The notes: generated by a model from the sequence alone, not told the origin. A stretch of 64,000 bases of DNA from Histidinibacterium lentulum (GCF_003789055.1 NZ_ML119094.1:27963-91962); one strand, 5' to 3'; shown: positions 44,311 to 54,513, counted from the first letter of the stretch. Made by a program: numbers and translations.

Positions 44311-45335
44311 TGAGCATCGTCAGCTGGATGGTCGGAACGGCCGATGGCTTCCTTGCCGATGCGGCCGAGTCCCAGTTCGGGACTGTGGCCAGCAATACCG
44401 GCACGATCGTCCTGCTGATGGTCACGCTCTCGCTGATCGGCGTCTGCATCAACATGGCCTTCCAGATCCGCAGCATGGATGGGGCCAGCTTCTTCTGGTA
44501 CCTGATCAAGCTGACGCTGATAGGGCTTTTCGCCTTCAACTGGGCCAACTTCAACGCGGTCGCCAATGCCGTGATCGGCGGGCTCGATTACATCGCCGGG
44601 GCCCTAATCTCCTCGGTTGGCGGCGGCGGGGCAGGGGCCACCTACTTCGCGGGCGAATTCGACCGGCTGATCACAGAGTTCAGCCAATACCTGAACGCGA
44701 TCGGCAACAACCTGAACTGGATGACGGGCGCGATCCTCGGCGGCATCGGCCTCGTGCTCTTGAGCCTCCTTGGCTTCATGACCGGCATCGTCCTCATCTT
44801 CGCCAAGATGATGCTGACACTCATGCTCGGCCTCGCGCCGATCATGATCGCCCTGTCGCTCTTCGATGCAACGAAGGATTTCTTCCACAGATGGGTCTCA
44901 ACCACGATCAGCTATGCCTTCTACCCCATTGTCATCGCCGCCATGTTCTCGACCGTCGTCGGCATGGCGAATTCGCTGCTGGCCCAGCTCGGTGACCCAA
45001 ACTCGGCCACCAACATCGGTTCACTGGTGCCGTTTTTTGTGATGGTCTTCCTGGCCAAGGGCTTCGTTGCGGCAACGCCCCTCATCGTTCGGGGGATCTC
45101 TGGAAACCTGATGGTGGCTGCGGCACCCGCTGTGGTCGCGGGATCGACCGGGATCATGCGGGGGATCTTCAATACCGACGGCGTCAAGGGCAGGGCGCGG
45201 ATCGGCGCGCTGACGACAGGCGAAGCGATCGGACGAGGGGCTGTACAAGCCCCGGCCGCCGTGCGGAGCGCAGCGGCAACGGCAAGCGCGCAGGTGGTCA
45301 GGATGGCTGAGAGAGCGAAGCGGTTGGGTCGGTGA
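44310..45335 (+). CDS. virB6: VirB6/TrbL-type polytopic inner membrane protein
   Basis: The 341-residue protein has six or seven hydrophobic helices, for example TIVLLMVTLSLIGVCINMAF, AILGGIGLVLLSLLGFMTGI and LMLGLAPIMIALSLFDATKD. FFHRWVSTTISYAFYPIVIA and a polar Ala/Arg-rich tail complete the TrbL/VirB6 plan. VirB6 forms part of the translocation channel. It is the last gene of the T4SS operon. Confidence 0.92.
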   Translation: MSIVSWMVGTADGFLADAAESQFGTVASNTGTIVLLMVTLSLIGVCINMAFQIRSMDGASFFWYLIKLTLIGLFAFNWANFNAVANAVIGGLDYIAGALISSVGGGGAGATYFAGEFDRLITEFSQYLNAIGNNLNWMTGAILGGIGLVLLSLLGFMTGIVLIFAKMMLTLMLGLAPIMIALSLFDATKDFFHRWVSTTISYAFYPIVIAAMFSTVVGMANSLLAQLGDPNSATNIGSLVPFFVMVFLAKGFVAATPLIVRGISGNLMVAAAPAVVAGSTGIMRGIFNTDGVKGRARIGALTTGEAIGRGAVQAPAAVRSAAATASAQVVRMAERAKRLGR

Positions 45336-45636
45336 AACCTAATGCGCCGCCGCCATGATGCCTTCTCGTTGATGCGAAGGGCGGGAAGCAGTCGTTCGCT
45401 GCGAAGATGATCAACGGCCGATCTAATGCCTAAGGGCCTACAGGTAATTGGCCAAATTTCACCGGTGGTCACCAAAGATTGGGCGGCCGACAGAGTTGTT
45501 TGGGGCGCGATCTTCGGGTTGCAACCACGCAGCGAGACGTAAAGAGTTCCGCTTGCCGACGAGGAGTTGTGGGATAGCCCATATTTCACGACCTGCCTTG
45601 GCCGTGCAGAAAGATTCTTCGCAGTGGAGCCCACCC
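45336..45636. other. Spacer between virB6 and the Gabija-like pair
   Basis: Three hundred bases without a supported gene. The reading frame of the nuclease gene is open upstream to 45448, but the part before 45637 has no family resemblance and no better ribosome site. This is probably the left junction of the inserted defence pair. I saw no clear terminal repeat. Confidence 0.5.
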
Positions 45637-47625
45637 ATGAAGATTGAGAGTGTTGCTGTGCGCAATTTTCGCTGCTTCGGTCCCGAGTGGATGGTAGTCA
45701 GCCTGCAAGAGCAGGTAACAGCCTTCGTTGGAGGGAACGGATCAGGCAAGACAGCGCTCTTCCAGGCGCTCTCCCGTCTCTTTGGCGTGACGAGAACGGA
45801 CAGGACCGTCACCAAGAAAGACTTCCATATCGCGCATGACGAAGAGGAGCTGCCGGACGGGCGGGCTCTGGAGATTGAGTGTGTGCTCGGCTTCCCGGAG
45901 CTGGACGAAGAAGAGGACGAAGACGCCCCCTCCGTCCCCGACTTTTTCAATCACATGGCTGCCTCGGGCCCCGATGAACCGCTAAAGGCGCGCATCCGGC
46001 TTGTCGCCAGATGGGTCGAAGACGGCACGCCAGACGGGACCGTCGAAGAAGACGTCAGATGGATTACGACGCTCGGAGACGAATTCGACTGGGAGACCCT
46101 TCCGAAAGTCTCCGCCGTGGATCGCGCGAGTATTCAGGTCGTCTACGTTCCCGCCCTTCGAAACGCCGCCGACCGTGTCACCGAGCTTCTGAAAGGACGC
46201 CTGTGGCGAGCGGCGCTCTGGTCGGCTGATCTTGGCGCTCGCGCGACTGAAGGGGCCGAGCTTATCCAGAACCAATTCGATCAGGAGGCCCCGTCCAACT
46301 TCATCATTGAGCGTCTGACGCACAGATGGCAGCAGGTCTATGAAGGTGACACAGACTCGACCCCCAATCTTCGGCTGATCGAGAGCAGGATCGAAGAGCT
46401 TGTACGGCGGGCTGAATTCGTGTTCCACCCTGACGAGGCCGGTCGAAATCGAGTCCTTGCCGATCTCAGTGACGGCCAACGCTCACTTTTCCACATCGCT
46501 CTGACGGCCGCGACGCTCGAAACCGAACAGGCGGCACTTGCGCTCGTTGCGGCAGAAAGCCCGTTCGATCAGGAAAAACTCCGACGCACGCATCTGACCA
46601 TTCTCGCGATTGAGGAGCCTGAGAACAGCCTTTCCCCGTTCTTCCTGTCCCGGATCGTGACGCAGGCGCGGGAGATCGGCGAAATGAGCACAGCGCAGGC
46701 GCTCATTTCAAGCCATAGCGCGAGCATCCTCTCCCGCATCGAGGCGGACGAAGTCCGCTATTTCCGGCTCGACCGGCAGACGCGCCGCGCCTTCGTCAGG
46801 CTGCTGACTTTGCCTAAAGACGATGCCGAAGCCAGCGCCTATGTGCGCCTCGCAGTCCGCTCCTACCCCGAGCTATATTTTGCGCGGTTCGTGATCCTGG
46901 CGGAGGGGGACTCGGAGCGAGTCGTTCTGCCCCGGTTAGCCGAAGCAAGAGGCGTTCCGCTTGACCCGTCATTCGTGCCGATCGTACCTTTGGGCGGTCG
47001 CTATGTCTCGCACTTCTGGAGACTGCTCACCGATCTCGGCATCCCTCACGCGACACTGCTCGACTTCGATCTTGGCCGCGCCCATGGCGGAGCCAAAATG
47101 ATCCGAACGGCGTTCGCGGCTCTCGAAGAGGTGGATCGCGACCTGACTGCAAATCCCCTCGTTATTGATGGCACCATCAGTCTCGACGATCTCGAAGATT
47201 TGGATGACGAAGATGTTCTGGAGGATTGGGCGGAAAATGACTGGCTTCAGGCTCTCAGACATGAAGCCGTCTTCTTTTCCGACCCCATCGACTTGGATTT
47301 CGCGATGCTTGAGGCGTTTTCTGCGGCGTACCAGCACCCCAATCCGGGTGGACGAGGCCCCAGGACGACAGCGGAGGCGATTGTCGAGAAAAAAAGGGTG
47401 GTCCTGAAAACCAACGGGAATCCCGACATCTACGACGGCGAGCAATGGAACGATAGCTTTGCCTGGTATCCATATCTTTTCCTCAGCCGCAGCAAACCGG
47501 AGACCCATCTCGCCGCGCTGAGCAGGATCGCTCGTCGAAACCTCGCCCGGCGCGCGCCCCCGGAACTGCGCGCCCTGATCGATCATGTCAGAGACGTTCT
47601 CTCTCCCGAGCCGGATGAAGACTGA
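45637..47625 (+). CDS. OLD-family ATPase/TOPRIM nuclease, GajA-like
   Basis: ATG 45637 gives 662 residues starting MKIESVAVRNFRCFGPEWMV. An ABC-type ATPase half has Walker A GGNGSGKT (32-39), DGQRSLFHIAL (signature) and LTILAIEEPENSLSPF (near 325) with the H-loop ISSHSAS. The C-terminal TOPRIM half has VILAEGDSERVVLPRL (glutamate near 423) and LLDFDLGRAHGG (aspartates near 475). A UvrD-type helicase gene follows directly, which makes this a class 2 OLD nuclease as in Gabija (GajA), a phage-defence nicking enzyme. It is somewhat longer than B. cereus GajA (578). Confidence 0.85.
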   Translation: MKIESVAVRNFRCFGPEWMVVSLQEQVTAFVGGNGSGKTALFQALSRLFGVTRTDRTVTKKDFHIAHDEEELPDGRALEIECVLGFPELDEEEDEDAPSVPDFFNHMAASGPDEPLKARIRLVARWVEDGTPDGTVEEDVRWITTLGDEFDWETLPKVSAVDRASIQVVYVPALRNAADRVTELLKGRLWRAALWSADLGARATEGAELIQNQFDQEAPSNFIIERLTHRWQQVYEGDTDSTPNLRLIESRIEELVRRAEFVFHPDEAGRNRVLADLSDGQRSLFHIALTAATLETEQAALALVAAESPFDQEKLRRTHLTILAIEEPENSLSPFFLSRIVTQAREIGEMSTAQALISSHSASILSRIEADEVRYFRLDRQTRRAFVRLLTLPKDDAEASAYVRLAVRSYPELYFARFVILAEGDSERVVLPRLAEARGVPLDPSFVPIVPLGGRYVSHFWRLLTDLGIPHATLLDFDLGRAHGGAKMIRTAFAALEEVDRDLTANPLVIDGTISLDDLEDLDDEDVLEDWAENDWLQALRHEAVFFSDPIDLDFAMLEAFSAAYQHPNPGGRGPRTTAEAIVEKKRVVLKTNGNPDIYDGEQWNDSFAWYPYLFLSRSKPETHLAALSRIARRNLARRAPPELRALIDHVRDVLSPEPDED

Positions 47626-49493
47626 TGCCCGTCGCGCCGGAAGATTGGCGACCACAGGGCGTCGATGACCTTGAACCGCGAGCCTGGGACGCTCTTCGAG
47701 AGACCGCGCAGAGCGTTTGCGTTACCGCCGGTGCCGGAGCGGGCAAGACCGAATTTCTGGCGCAGAAGGCCGCTTATCTCCTGCAGACAGGTCTTTGTGC
47801 AGCACCAAAGCGCATCCTTGCGATCAGTTTCAAACGTGATGCCGCTCAAAACCTTGCCGCGCGGGTTCGCCAGCGCTGCCCTGCGGACCAGGCCCGCAGA
47901 TTTCAGTCGATGACGTTCGATGCATTTACGAAGCACATGCTGGATCATTTCCGCCTTGCGATCCCCGATGCCTACCGACCGCCTGCAGACTACAGCATCG
48001 CTTTTCCCTCAAGGCAGGACGTAGAGCTCTTCCTGCGAAGACACGGCCGTCCGGACGTTAGTGCGGACCGGTTTGAGCGAGCGGTCGCCCGCACACCGCT
48101 GCCGCTTGAAGAAACCGTTGAAAATCCACGTGCGAGAGAGCTGCTTCGGGCCTACTGGGATGACCAGTATGCCATGCCGGACGGCGCACTTGTTTCATTT
48201 GCGATGATCAACCGCGTCGTTGAGTACATGCTTCGCGCGAATCCCAGGATCAAGCGCGCTTTGCGCCTCACATATCCCTTTGTCTTTCTCGATGAATTCC
48301 AGGACACAACCTACGCGCAATATAGCCTCGTGGATGCTGCGTTCAGCGAAAGCGATGCTGTCTTTACCGCAGTCGGCGACGACAAGCAGAAGATTATGGG
48401 TTGGGCGGGCGCAATGGATAACGCGTTCGACGAATTCACCGCCGACTTCAATGCCGTTCGCCATGCGTTACTCAGGAACTGGAGATCTCACGGGACGCTT
48501 GTTGCCATCCAACATGTCATCGCACGGCAGATCGATCCCGATGTCGAGGAGGTTGAGGCGCGCGGCGAGCTGGCGGTCGAGGGGGATACGGCGGCCATCT
48601 GGCGGTTCGACAGCCGCGAGCAGGAAGCTGAGCAGATAGCGCGATGGATCAGGAGCGAAGTCGATGATGGCCGCATCGCCCCACACGATATTGCCATCCT
48701 CGTGCGCATGCGGGCAAACAACGTTGAAGACGAGCTTGCGCCCGCTCTCCGTGCCTACGACCTCACGCTGCGAAATCTTGCCAGAAACGTTGGCGAAATC
48801 GCCATTCAGGATTTGTTAGCCGAGCCCCTGACCGAAGTTCTCCTCCCGCTCTTGCGGCTGGGTGCAAGCGTCCGCGACCCCGATGCTTGGAACGCGACGC
48901 AGGAACGCCTGCAAACGTTGGCGGGCACCGGTCCCGAAGATGAGGCCGGGCAGGAGCGCTTGCAGCGCGAGATCGGAGAGTTCTCCAGGAACTTTCAACA
49001 GACGATGCGTGACGAGCCACCTGATCCGGCAGTGGCCGACCGGTTGTTCGCGCAGGCTCTGGACTTCGCCGGGGTCGAGCGTCTGCGTCAGGCCTATCCC
49101 GAATATCGACGCGACGCCGATTTTCAGCGAGTGCGCAACGGCTTTCAGGTTCTTTTTCGGGAATGCGTCGAGAACGCAGCGGACTGGAGTGGCGTTCTTG
49201 ATCACTTCGAAGGCAAGGACCAGGTCCCGCTCATGACAATCCATAAGAGCAAGGGCCTCGAATTCCACACCATGATCTTTTTCGGTCTCGATGCCAAGAC
49301 ATGGTGGAGCCTGTCGCCGGAGCGCGGCGAAGAGCTAAATTCATTCTTCGTCGCGTTTACTCGAGCGAGGCAGCGGGCGTTCTTCGCTTACTGCTCCGAG
49401 CGGGGCAATGCTATCGACTGGCTGGAACAGCTTCTCCTGCCTGCAGGTGTGGAGCAGATTGACGGAGCCAATATTGTCGCTGCCGACAGGTAA
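47625..49493 (+). CDS. UvrD/PcrA-like superfamily 1 helicase, GajB-like
   Basis: The start shares a base with the upstream stop (TGATG), so translation is coupled. The 622-residue protein has Walker A VTAGAGAGKTEFL (about 33-45) and Walker B FVFLDEFQDTTYAQYS (about 219-234). AVGDDKQKIMGWAGAM, LMTIHKSKGLEF and FFVAFTRARQRAFFAYC (motif VI) also follow UvrD. GajB-type helicases bind DNA ends and trigger the GajA nuclease. At 622 residues it is longer than the 494-residue B. cereus GajB, so a separate subtype is possible. Confidence 0.85.
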   Translation: MPVAPEDWRPQGVDDLEPRAWDALRETAQSVCVTAGAGAGKTEFLAQKAAYLLQTGLCAAPKRILAISFKRDAAQNLAARVRQRCPADQARRFQSMTFDAFTKHMLDHFRLAIPDAYRPPADYSIAFPSRQDVELFLRRHGRPDVSADRFERAVARTPLPLEETVENPRARELLRAYWDDQYAMPDGALVSFAMINRVVEYMLRANPRIKRALRLTYPFVFLDEFQDTTYAQYSLVDAAFSESDAVFTAVGDDKQKIMGWAGAMDNAFDEFTADFNAVRHALLRNWRSHGTLVAIQHVIARQIDPDVEEVEARGELAVEGDTAAIWRFDSREQEAEQIARWIRSEVDDGRIAPHDIAILVRMRANNVEDELAPALRAYDLTLRNLARNVGEIAIQDLLAEPLTEVLLPLLRLGASVRDPDAWNATQERLQTLAGTGPEDEAGQERLQREIGEFSRNFQQTMRDEPPDPAVADRLFAQALDFAGVERLRQAYPEYRRDADFQRVRNGFQVLFRECVENAADWSGVLDHFEGKDQVPLMTIHKSKGLEFHTMIFFGLDAKTWWSLSPERGEELNSFFVAFTRARQRAFFAYCSERGNAIDWLEQLLLPAGVEQIDGANIVAADR

Positions 49494-49597
49494 TGACGGC
49501 AGGTTCTGGGGTTGGTAAGCCAGTTTCGTAACGGACGTGGTAGAGTGCTTGAAGCGGGCGTCGACTCAGGGATGGCTGAACGGCGGCTTTGGGCCGA

Positions 49598-51580
49598 TCA
49601 CGTATACCCCGCGATGATGGCCCGAGTCGTCTGCACAGCCGCCGCAAGTTGGGTCCTGTCTGCCTCCTTGAGCCCCAGTCCAACCAGATCGAACGACAAT
49701 CGACCGGACCCACCGCCACCCGCCGCAGCGCGTGCTGCTCGGCCGCGCGCCCGACCTGATGGCGCTGGCTGCGGATCCTGCGTCTCCGTTGCAGGTGGCT
49801 CAACAGTCATCGACGAGGGCGCGGTCCCAGACCCCTGCGCTCCCGCAGCAGCCCTAACCGCCTGCAGTTCCTGCTTCAACTTCTCCACTGTCTCGCGCGT
49901 CTCGGTCATCTGCCTATCCCGCCGCAGTCCGTCTTCATCTGGGTACGGGAGACTCCCCGCCTGACCCGCATGCAGCGCCTTCAGCGCTGGGTCTTCGAAA
50001 TACTTGATCCGCCGCGCCCGGATCGGCATCTGCGCGTCGATGACAAGGATCACCTCATCGAGGTCCATTCGGCGGGCTTGGTCCTCGGTCAAGAGCGGCG
50101 TGTCCTCTGTCCGCTCAGATACACTGCGCCCTTCGAACGGGTTGCGCCCGACCGCACGCGACCGGGTCACCACGCGCTTTGTCGTCTTCCCCACAGCCTG
50201 GCTCAGTTCCTCGATCGTCTTCTGCTCGGAAGGTGTGAGGTAGAGCTTCACGCCCGCGCCGCCCTGCAACGACCGGCGGGTGTTCTCGCCATAGATCTCG
50301 TCCAGCGCGGGGATCGTCTGAGTGACGATGGCGAGGTTGCCGCCAAAGGAGCGCAGCGTCTTGATGCTCTCGGCCACGATCGGCATTTTCCCGAGGCGGT
50401 CGAATTCATCGAGCATGATCATCACCGGCCAGGGTTCATCGTCGCCCGGCTCCTGCGCCTGCAGGGAGGCGATGAGGTCCGAGAAGAAGAGCCTGATCAG
50501 CGGGGCCAGGGGGCGGATCATCTCGGACTCGACCACGAGATAGATCGCGTGAGGGCGACGCCGTATGTCCCGGAAGGAGAAGTCCGAGGTCGCGGTGGCT
50601 GCGTCGATGGCACGGTTGTCCCAGGTGTCGAGACCCGAGGTCATCAAAAGCGACAGGTAGGAGGTCAGGGTGTCGTTGTTGGTCGAGGCCATGCGCTCGA
50701 AGATCAGCTTGGCCGACCTGTTCTTCACCTCATGCGCGCGCTTCAGGTACTCCTTCTGCTTGTCGCCACCCGAGGCGGTGATGCGGTAAATCTCGCCGAT
50801 GGTCGGCACGCCGCGCTCGAAAGCCAGAAGGCCGGCCGCCACAAAGAGATCGATGCCGCCTGCCAGGAGGCCGCTCAGCTTTTCGTTGTCGGTCTGCAGG
50901 AAGAGCTTGGCGGTGAGCTTCAGCTCCATCTGCTGCCGGTCAGGGTTGGTCATGGCGGCGATGCGCGCCAGCGGGTTATAGCGATGCGTCGGGCGGTCCC
51001 AGTCGGTCGGTGCGAACCGGAACACTTTGTCGCCCATGCCGGCACGGAAGCGCGAGGTCTCCCGGAAGTTCTCGCCCTTCACGTCAAGCACCACGGCCGA
51101 GCCTTTGTAGGTGAGCAGGTTCGGGATCACGAAACCCACCCCCTTGCCCCGACCCGTGGGCGCCACGATCAGCGCATGCGGGAAGGTTTTTGACACAAGG
51201 AAGGGGCGTCGTGATTTCGGGGGGCCGAGCTTACCGAGAAGGAAGCCGCCGCCCGGCTTGGCGAAGAAGCCGTTGCGCTTCATCTCGCCACGGGTCTGCC
51301 AATGCGTGGTGCCGAAGCGCGTAAGCGCATCGCCGAGAAGCGTGACGCTCAGCATCAGCGCGGCGATGCCGAAGCCTGCGAGGATCAGATTTACCCAGAG
51401 GAAGTCCCGCGGTGCGCTGGTGCCGAGGGCTCGGTACTCGCGCGCAAGCAGGGTGACGTCGAAGGCGTTCGTCGACAGGCCATAGCGGATGGTCAGGTAG
51501 CCCGTAGCCACGGCATAGCCGATGGCGAGGCCAACCAGCGTCAGGCTCAGGATCCCGCCCGCGATCTTCCCCTTATCCAT
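49598..51580 (-). CDS. virD4: VirD4/TraG-type coupling protein
   Basis: ATG 51580 (GGGGATCACCC upstream, inside the end of the relaxase gene) gives 660 residues. Two N-terminal membrane helices precede Walker A IVAPTGRGKGVGFVIPNLL. The Walker B MIMLDEFDRLGKMPIVAESI comes next, then FGGNLAIVTQTIPALDEIYG and the C-terminal region with FEGRSVSERTEDTPLLTEDQ. VirD4 recruits the relaxase-DNA complex to the secretion channel. It ends 104 bases from the Gabija-like helicase gene, which converges on it. Confidence 0.94.
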   Translation of the reverse strand: MDKGKIAGGILSLTLVGLAIGYAVATGYLTIRYGLSTNAFDVTLLAREYRALGTSAPRDFLWVNLILAGFGIAALMLSVTLLGDALTRFGTTHWQTRGEMKRNGFFAKPGGGFLLGKLGPPKSRRPFLVSKTFPHALIVAPTGRGKGVGFVIPNLLTYKGSAVVLDVKGENFRETSRFRAGMGDKVFRFAPTDWDRPTHRYNPLARIAAMTNPDRQQMELKLTAKLFLQTDNEKLSGLLAGGIDLFVAAGLLAFERGVPTIGEIYRITASGGDKQKEYLKRAHEVKNRSAKLIFERMASTNNDTLTSYLSLLMTSGLDTWDNRAIDAATATSDFSFRDIRRRPHAIYLVVESEMIRPLAPLIRLFFSDLIASLQAQEPGDDEPWPVMIMLDEFDRLGKMPIVAESIKTLRSFGGNLAIVTQTIPALDEIYGENTRRSLQGGAGVKLYLTPSEQKTIEELSQAVGKTTKRVVTRSRAVGRNPFEGRSVSERTEDTPLLTEDQARRMDLDEVILVIDAQMPIRARRIKYFEDPALKALHAGQAGSLPYPDEDGLRRDRQMTETRETVEKLKQELQAVRAAAGAQGSGTAPSSMTVEPPATETQDPQPAPSGRARGRAARAAAGGGGSGRLSFDLVGLGLKEADRTQLAAAVQTTRAIIAGYT

Positions 51581-53924
51581 GGGTGATCCCCTTCTCGCAA
51601 TGCGCTGCGGCATGGCGCGCGCGCTGCGCCTCGATCTGCTCCTCGGCCAAAGCATCCAGCACCCGCTCCATAGCGGGGCCATGGGCAGTCACCTCGCTGC
51701 TTTCGAGATAGGCCTTCGCGAGTTCCAGCTGCCGCAGCGGATGCTCGGTGAATTTCTCCAGCACATCGGCGTGGCCCGCGCGCAGCGCGGTCACCGCGTT
51801 CGGCGTGAGGTTACGGTCGATCTGGGCGACGAGGCGCTGCCCATCCGTCTCGCTGAGCGGTTTCACGTCCTCGGCCTCTGCCCGCTGCAGGAAGGTCATC
51901 ACATCAGGGGCGGTCTCGGCCATGAAGCGCCGTTCGGCGTAGTCCTGTCGCGCCTGATCCTCGATGTCGAAGCTCCGCTCGCTGATATAGGCGCGTGATG
52001 CCCCCATGGCACGCAGGCGGTTTATTTCCTCCTGCACCGCCGCCCCGAACTCCTCGTCCGGCATCTCGGCGCGGTAACGCGCCAGGATGCGGTCGTCTTC
52101 GGTGATCGGCCCGAGATGCTGCATGGGATCGCGCAGCGCGAGGTCCATGTCCCCGGCATGGAGCGTGCGGTCCTTTTCGTCGACGGCGAACTCCTGCGGC
52201 TTGCGGCTGTCAGTAATCTTGTCCCACGCCATCGAGGCCAGTTCGGCATGATCGGGCGACCGCTGCGCGAAGGCGTTGAAGGCGGCGCGGGCCTCTTCGA
52301 CCTCGACGGCACCGGCTCGGCGCACGGAAGGGTCGTCCGAGAAGGGGTGGTCGAAGTCTGTCCGGCGGAATTGGGCGACGAGCTCCTGGAAATCCCGGCG
52401 CTCGGACGGGGCGAAAATGTCCGGCTCGCCCGCCGTGCGCTCGCGCTCCGGCAGCGTCACCCGTTCCGCCAAGGCAACCGGGTCACCTTCGGTCTCATCC
52501 ACATCATCGATGGCCCGCAGAATGCGCGCATCGGTAAGGGTGTCGCCCAGACGGACATGGACGGCTTCCAACCGGTCCAGTGCTTCCTCGCGGTCCTCGC
52601 CCTTCTCCAGATCGAGATCGCCCGCCTTGGCGATGGCGCGCAGATCCTGCGCCAACCATTGCCTTTCGAGAGCGGCATTGCCTGCACCCTCGCGCATGCG
52701 GGCAGCAACTGCCTCGGGATCGATGCCCGTGCCCTGCAGCGCCTCGCTGAGACGCGCCTTCACCGCATCATCGTCGAGCCGCCCCAGCTGGTCCTCGCGC
52801 ATGTTGGCCCGCGCATAGACGCCGCCTCGGGATGGTGCATCGAGGAGCGTGGCCGAGCGGTCCCCGAGCGGATTGAGATGCGCGACCGATGCCAGCACAT
52901 CGGTGAGCTTACGCTCGATCTCCGGTCGCGCGGCCGCGGGCGCCCGGTCGATCGCCGCCTCGATCTGACGGATGTTCTGGGAAAACTCAGTGATCAGCGT
53001 GTCGAACGCTGTTTCGTCTTGGGACATGTAGATGGCTCCGTCAGATTGGATCTGACCGCCACTGGCAAGGATGGTGCTGGCCCGCTCGAGCGCCTCGGCG
53101 ACGTCGTCGAAGTTCGACCGGGACGCCTCAGCCGCCAGGCCGCGATAGGTCAGCGCATTGCGCGCCACCGTTTCCAGGGCTGCGGCCAGATCGGCCCCCG
53201 TGCGCTGGCGCTCGACCGGCGGGCGGCCCTCGTCACGGGCCTTGTAGACCTCGTCGATCTCGGCGCGGTAGGTCGTGACCCCCCGGTCAAGACGCCGTGT
53301 CGCCTCGAGCCGGATCCCGTGGACCTGCGCCGCCTCGACCATCGCCACCCGGAAGGCGTCGTAGTTGAAGTGGTGATCCTTCCTGAGAAAGAACATTTCG
53401 CCATCCTTGCTGCGGCGGTTCAGAACGATATGCGCATGTGGATGCGCGCGATCTTGGTGTATTGCAGCAATATAGTCGAATTGCGACCCCTCACCTTGAA
53501 AGAACTTCTCGCAGACGGATTCCGTGATCGCGTGGACCTCCTCGCCGCTCGTGCCGACGGGAAAAGCCATCAGAAGATGCGAGGTATGGCCGAGTTTCGG
53601 ACTGTGCCGCTCGCCCCATTGGTTCTCGAAGCGCCGCACGACCCGGTCGATCTCGGCCTCGGTTAGGGTCTTCTTACCATCATGGGTGCCGCGACTGTCG
53701 AGGATGTGGCTCGACTTGGTGGTGAGATAGGTCAGCTGGGCCTTGAGCTGGGCGCCCGTGTGGCACCCTCCCTTGGAGATAGGCTTGAAGATGGCAGGCG
53801 AGTAGCCGCGCGCCGCCCGAACCATCTGCGCCTTCTTCGCAAGCCCCTGCCAACTGCCTGAGACCCGGCTCCAGTCGCGATCGAAGAGGGCGGGCCCGAC
53901 GCCGCGCGCCTCACTCCGCGCCAT
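51573..53924 (-). CDS. VirD2-like conjugative relaxase
   Basis: ATG 53924, overlapping the MobC-like gene by 14 bases, gives 783 residues. The N-terminal relaxase domain has the metal site AAIHQDRAHPHAHIVLNRR (His156, Asp158, His161, His163, His165). Candidate catalytic tyrosines lie in AQLTYLTTKSSHI. The remaining ~500 residues are an acidic, Arg- and Ala-rich helical tail of unknown role, with the C-terminal secretion signal expected there. It nicks oriT and leads the strand into the recipient. The motif order suggests the MOBP group. Confidence 0.9.
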   Translation of the reverse strand: MARSEARGVGPALFDRDWSRVSGSWQGLAKKAQMVRAARGYSPAIFKPISKGGCHTGAQLKAQLTYLTTKSSHILDSRGTHDGKKTLTEAEIDRVVRRFENQWGERHSPKLGHTSHLLMAFPVGTSGEEVHAITESVCEKFFQGEGSQFDYIAAIHQDRAHPHAHIVLNRRSKDGEMFFLRKDHHFNYDAFRVAMVEAAQVHGIRLEATRRLDRGVTTYRAEIDEVYKARDEGRPPVERQRTGADLAAALETVARNALTYRGLAAEASRSNFDDVAEALERASTILASGGQIQSDGAIYMSQDETAFDTLITEFSQNIRQIEAAIDRAPAAARPEIERKLTDVLASVAHLNPLGDRSATLLDAPSRGGVYARANMREDQLGRLDDDAVKARLSEALQGTGIDPEAVAARMREGAGNAALERQWLAQDLRAIAKAGDLDLEKGEDREEALDRLEAVHVRLGDTLTDARILRAIDDVDETEGDPVALAERVTLPERERTAGEPDIFAPSERRDFQELVAQFRRTDFDHPFSDDPSVRRAGAVEVEEARAAFNAFAQRSPDHAELASMAWDKITDSRKPQEFAVDEKDRTLHAGDMDLALRDPMQHLGPITEDDRILARYRAEMPDEEFGAAVQEEINRLRAMGASRAYISERSFDIEDQARQDYAERRFMAETAPDVMTFLQRAEAEDVKPLSETDGQRLVAQIDRNLTPNAVTALRAGHADVLEKFTEHPLRQLELAKAYLESSEVTAHGPAMERVLDALAEEQIEAQRARHAAAHCEKGITHG

Positions 53925-54513
53925 GCTCGGCCACCTGCGCCGCTTCCTGCCGCACCAGACCGGCGAGGGCCTTGGTGACCTCGAGGTCCAGTTCGCGACG
54001 CCGCGCGCGGAACATCTCCTGGATCTGGTCGGCCATGTCGAAAACGAGCACCGCAAGGTCACGGATCTCAGCATGACTGGCGGGGGTATAGGGCAGCCGC
54101 TCCCCTTTGAGCTTTGCCTCGTTCAGGCGGCGCGCGACCTGGTTGACGTTATTGCCGACCCGGTTCAGCGCCGCGCTCATCCCTTTCAGCTCATCCGTCA
54201 TGCCCTCATCCGGGCGCAGGAGATCGTCGGCGGCCAGCATCAGGCAGCGCATGGCGTCTGACCGGTGGGCAATGCCGCGCCGCGCGAGAGCCGCATCGAA
54301 GCCGCGAAGGTCGCGGTCGGTGACGCGCATGGTCAGCACGCGGGTGCGACTATCGTTCGCCGAGGCGGCGGAACGGCCCCGGCTCAGCACGTTGTAGACG
54401 GTCTTGGGCGAGACCTTCAGCGTCGCACTGATCGCACTGACCGAGACGCCTTTCGCCCGTTCCCGGACGATCTGACGGCGCTCCTGATCGGTCAGTCTGC
54501 GACTGCTGCTCAT
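53911..54513 (-). CDS. MobC-like relaxosome accessory protein
   Basis: The 200-residue protein has an N-terminal helix-turn-helix (LTDQERRQIVRERAKGVSVS then AISATLKVSPKTVYNVLSRG). A ribbon-helix-helix-like segment follows (RTRVLTMRVTDRDLRGFDAA), and then the MobC motif LNRVGNNVNQVARRLNEAK. It would bind next to oriT and assist nicking by the relaxase encoded directly downstream. Presence of two DNA-binding parts suggests that it also controls transcription of the mob genes. Candidate oriT structures lie just upstream. Confidence 0.85.
   Translation of the reverse strand: MSSSRRLTDQERRQIVRERAKGVSVSAISATLKVSPKTVYNVLSRGRSAASANDSRTRVLTMRVTDRDLRGFDAALARRGIAHRSDAMRCLMLAADDLLRPDEGMTDELKGMSAALNRVGNNVNQVARRLNEAKLKGERLPYTPASHAEIRDLAVLVFDMADQIQEMFRARRRELDLEVTKALAGLVRQEAAQVAEHGAE

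Noticed and set aside
45448..45636. 63-codon N-terminal extension of the OLD nuclease
   Set aside because: The family begins at MKIESVAVRNFRCF. The upstream part shows no resemblance to known domains and has no better start signal.
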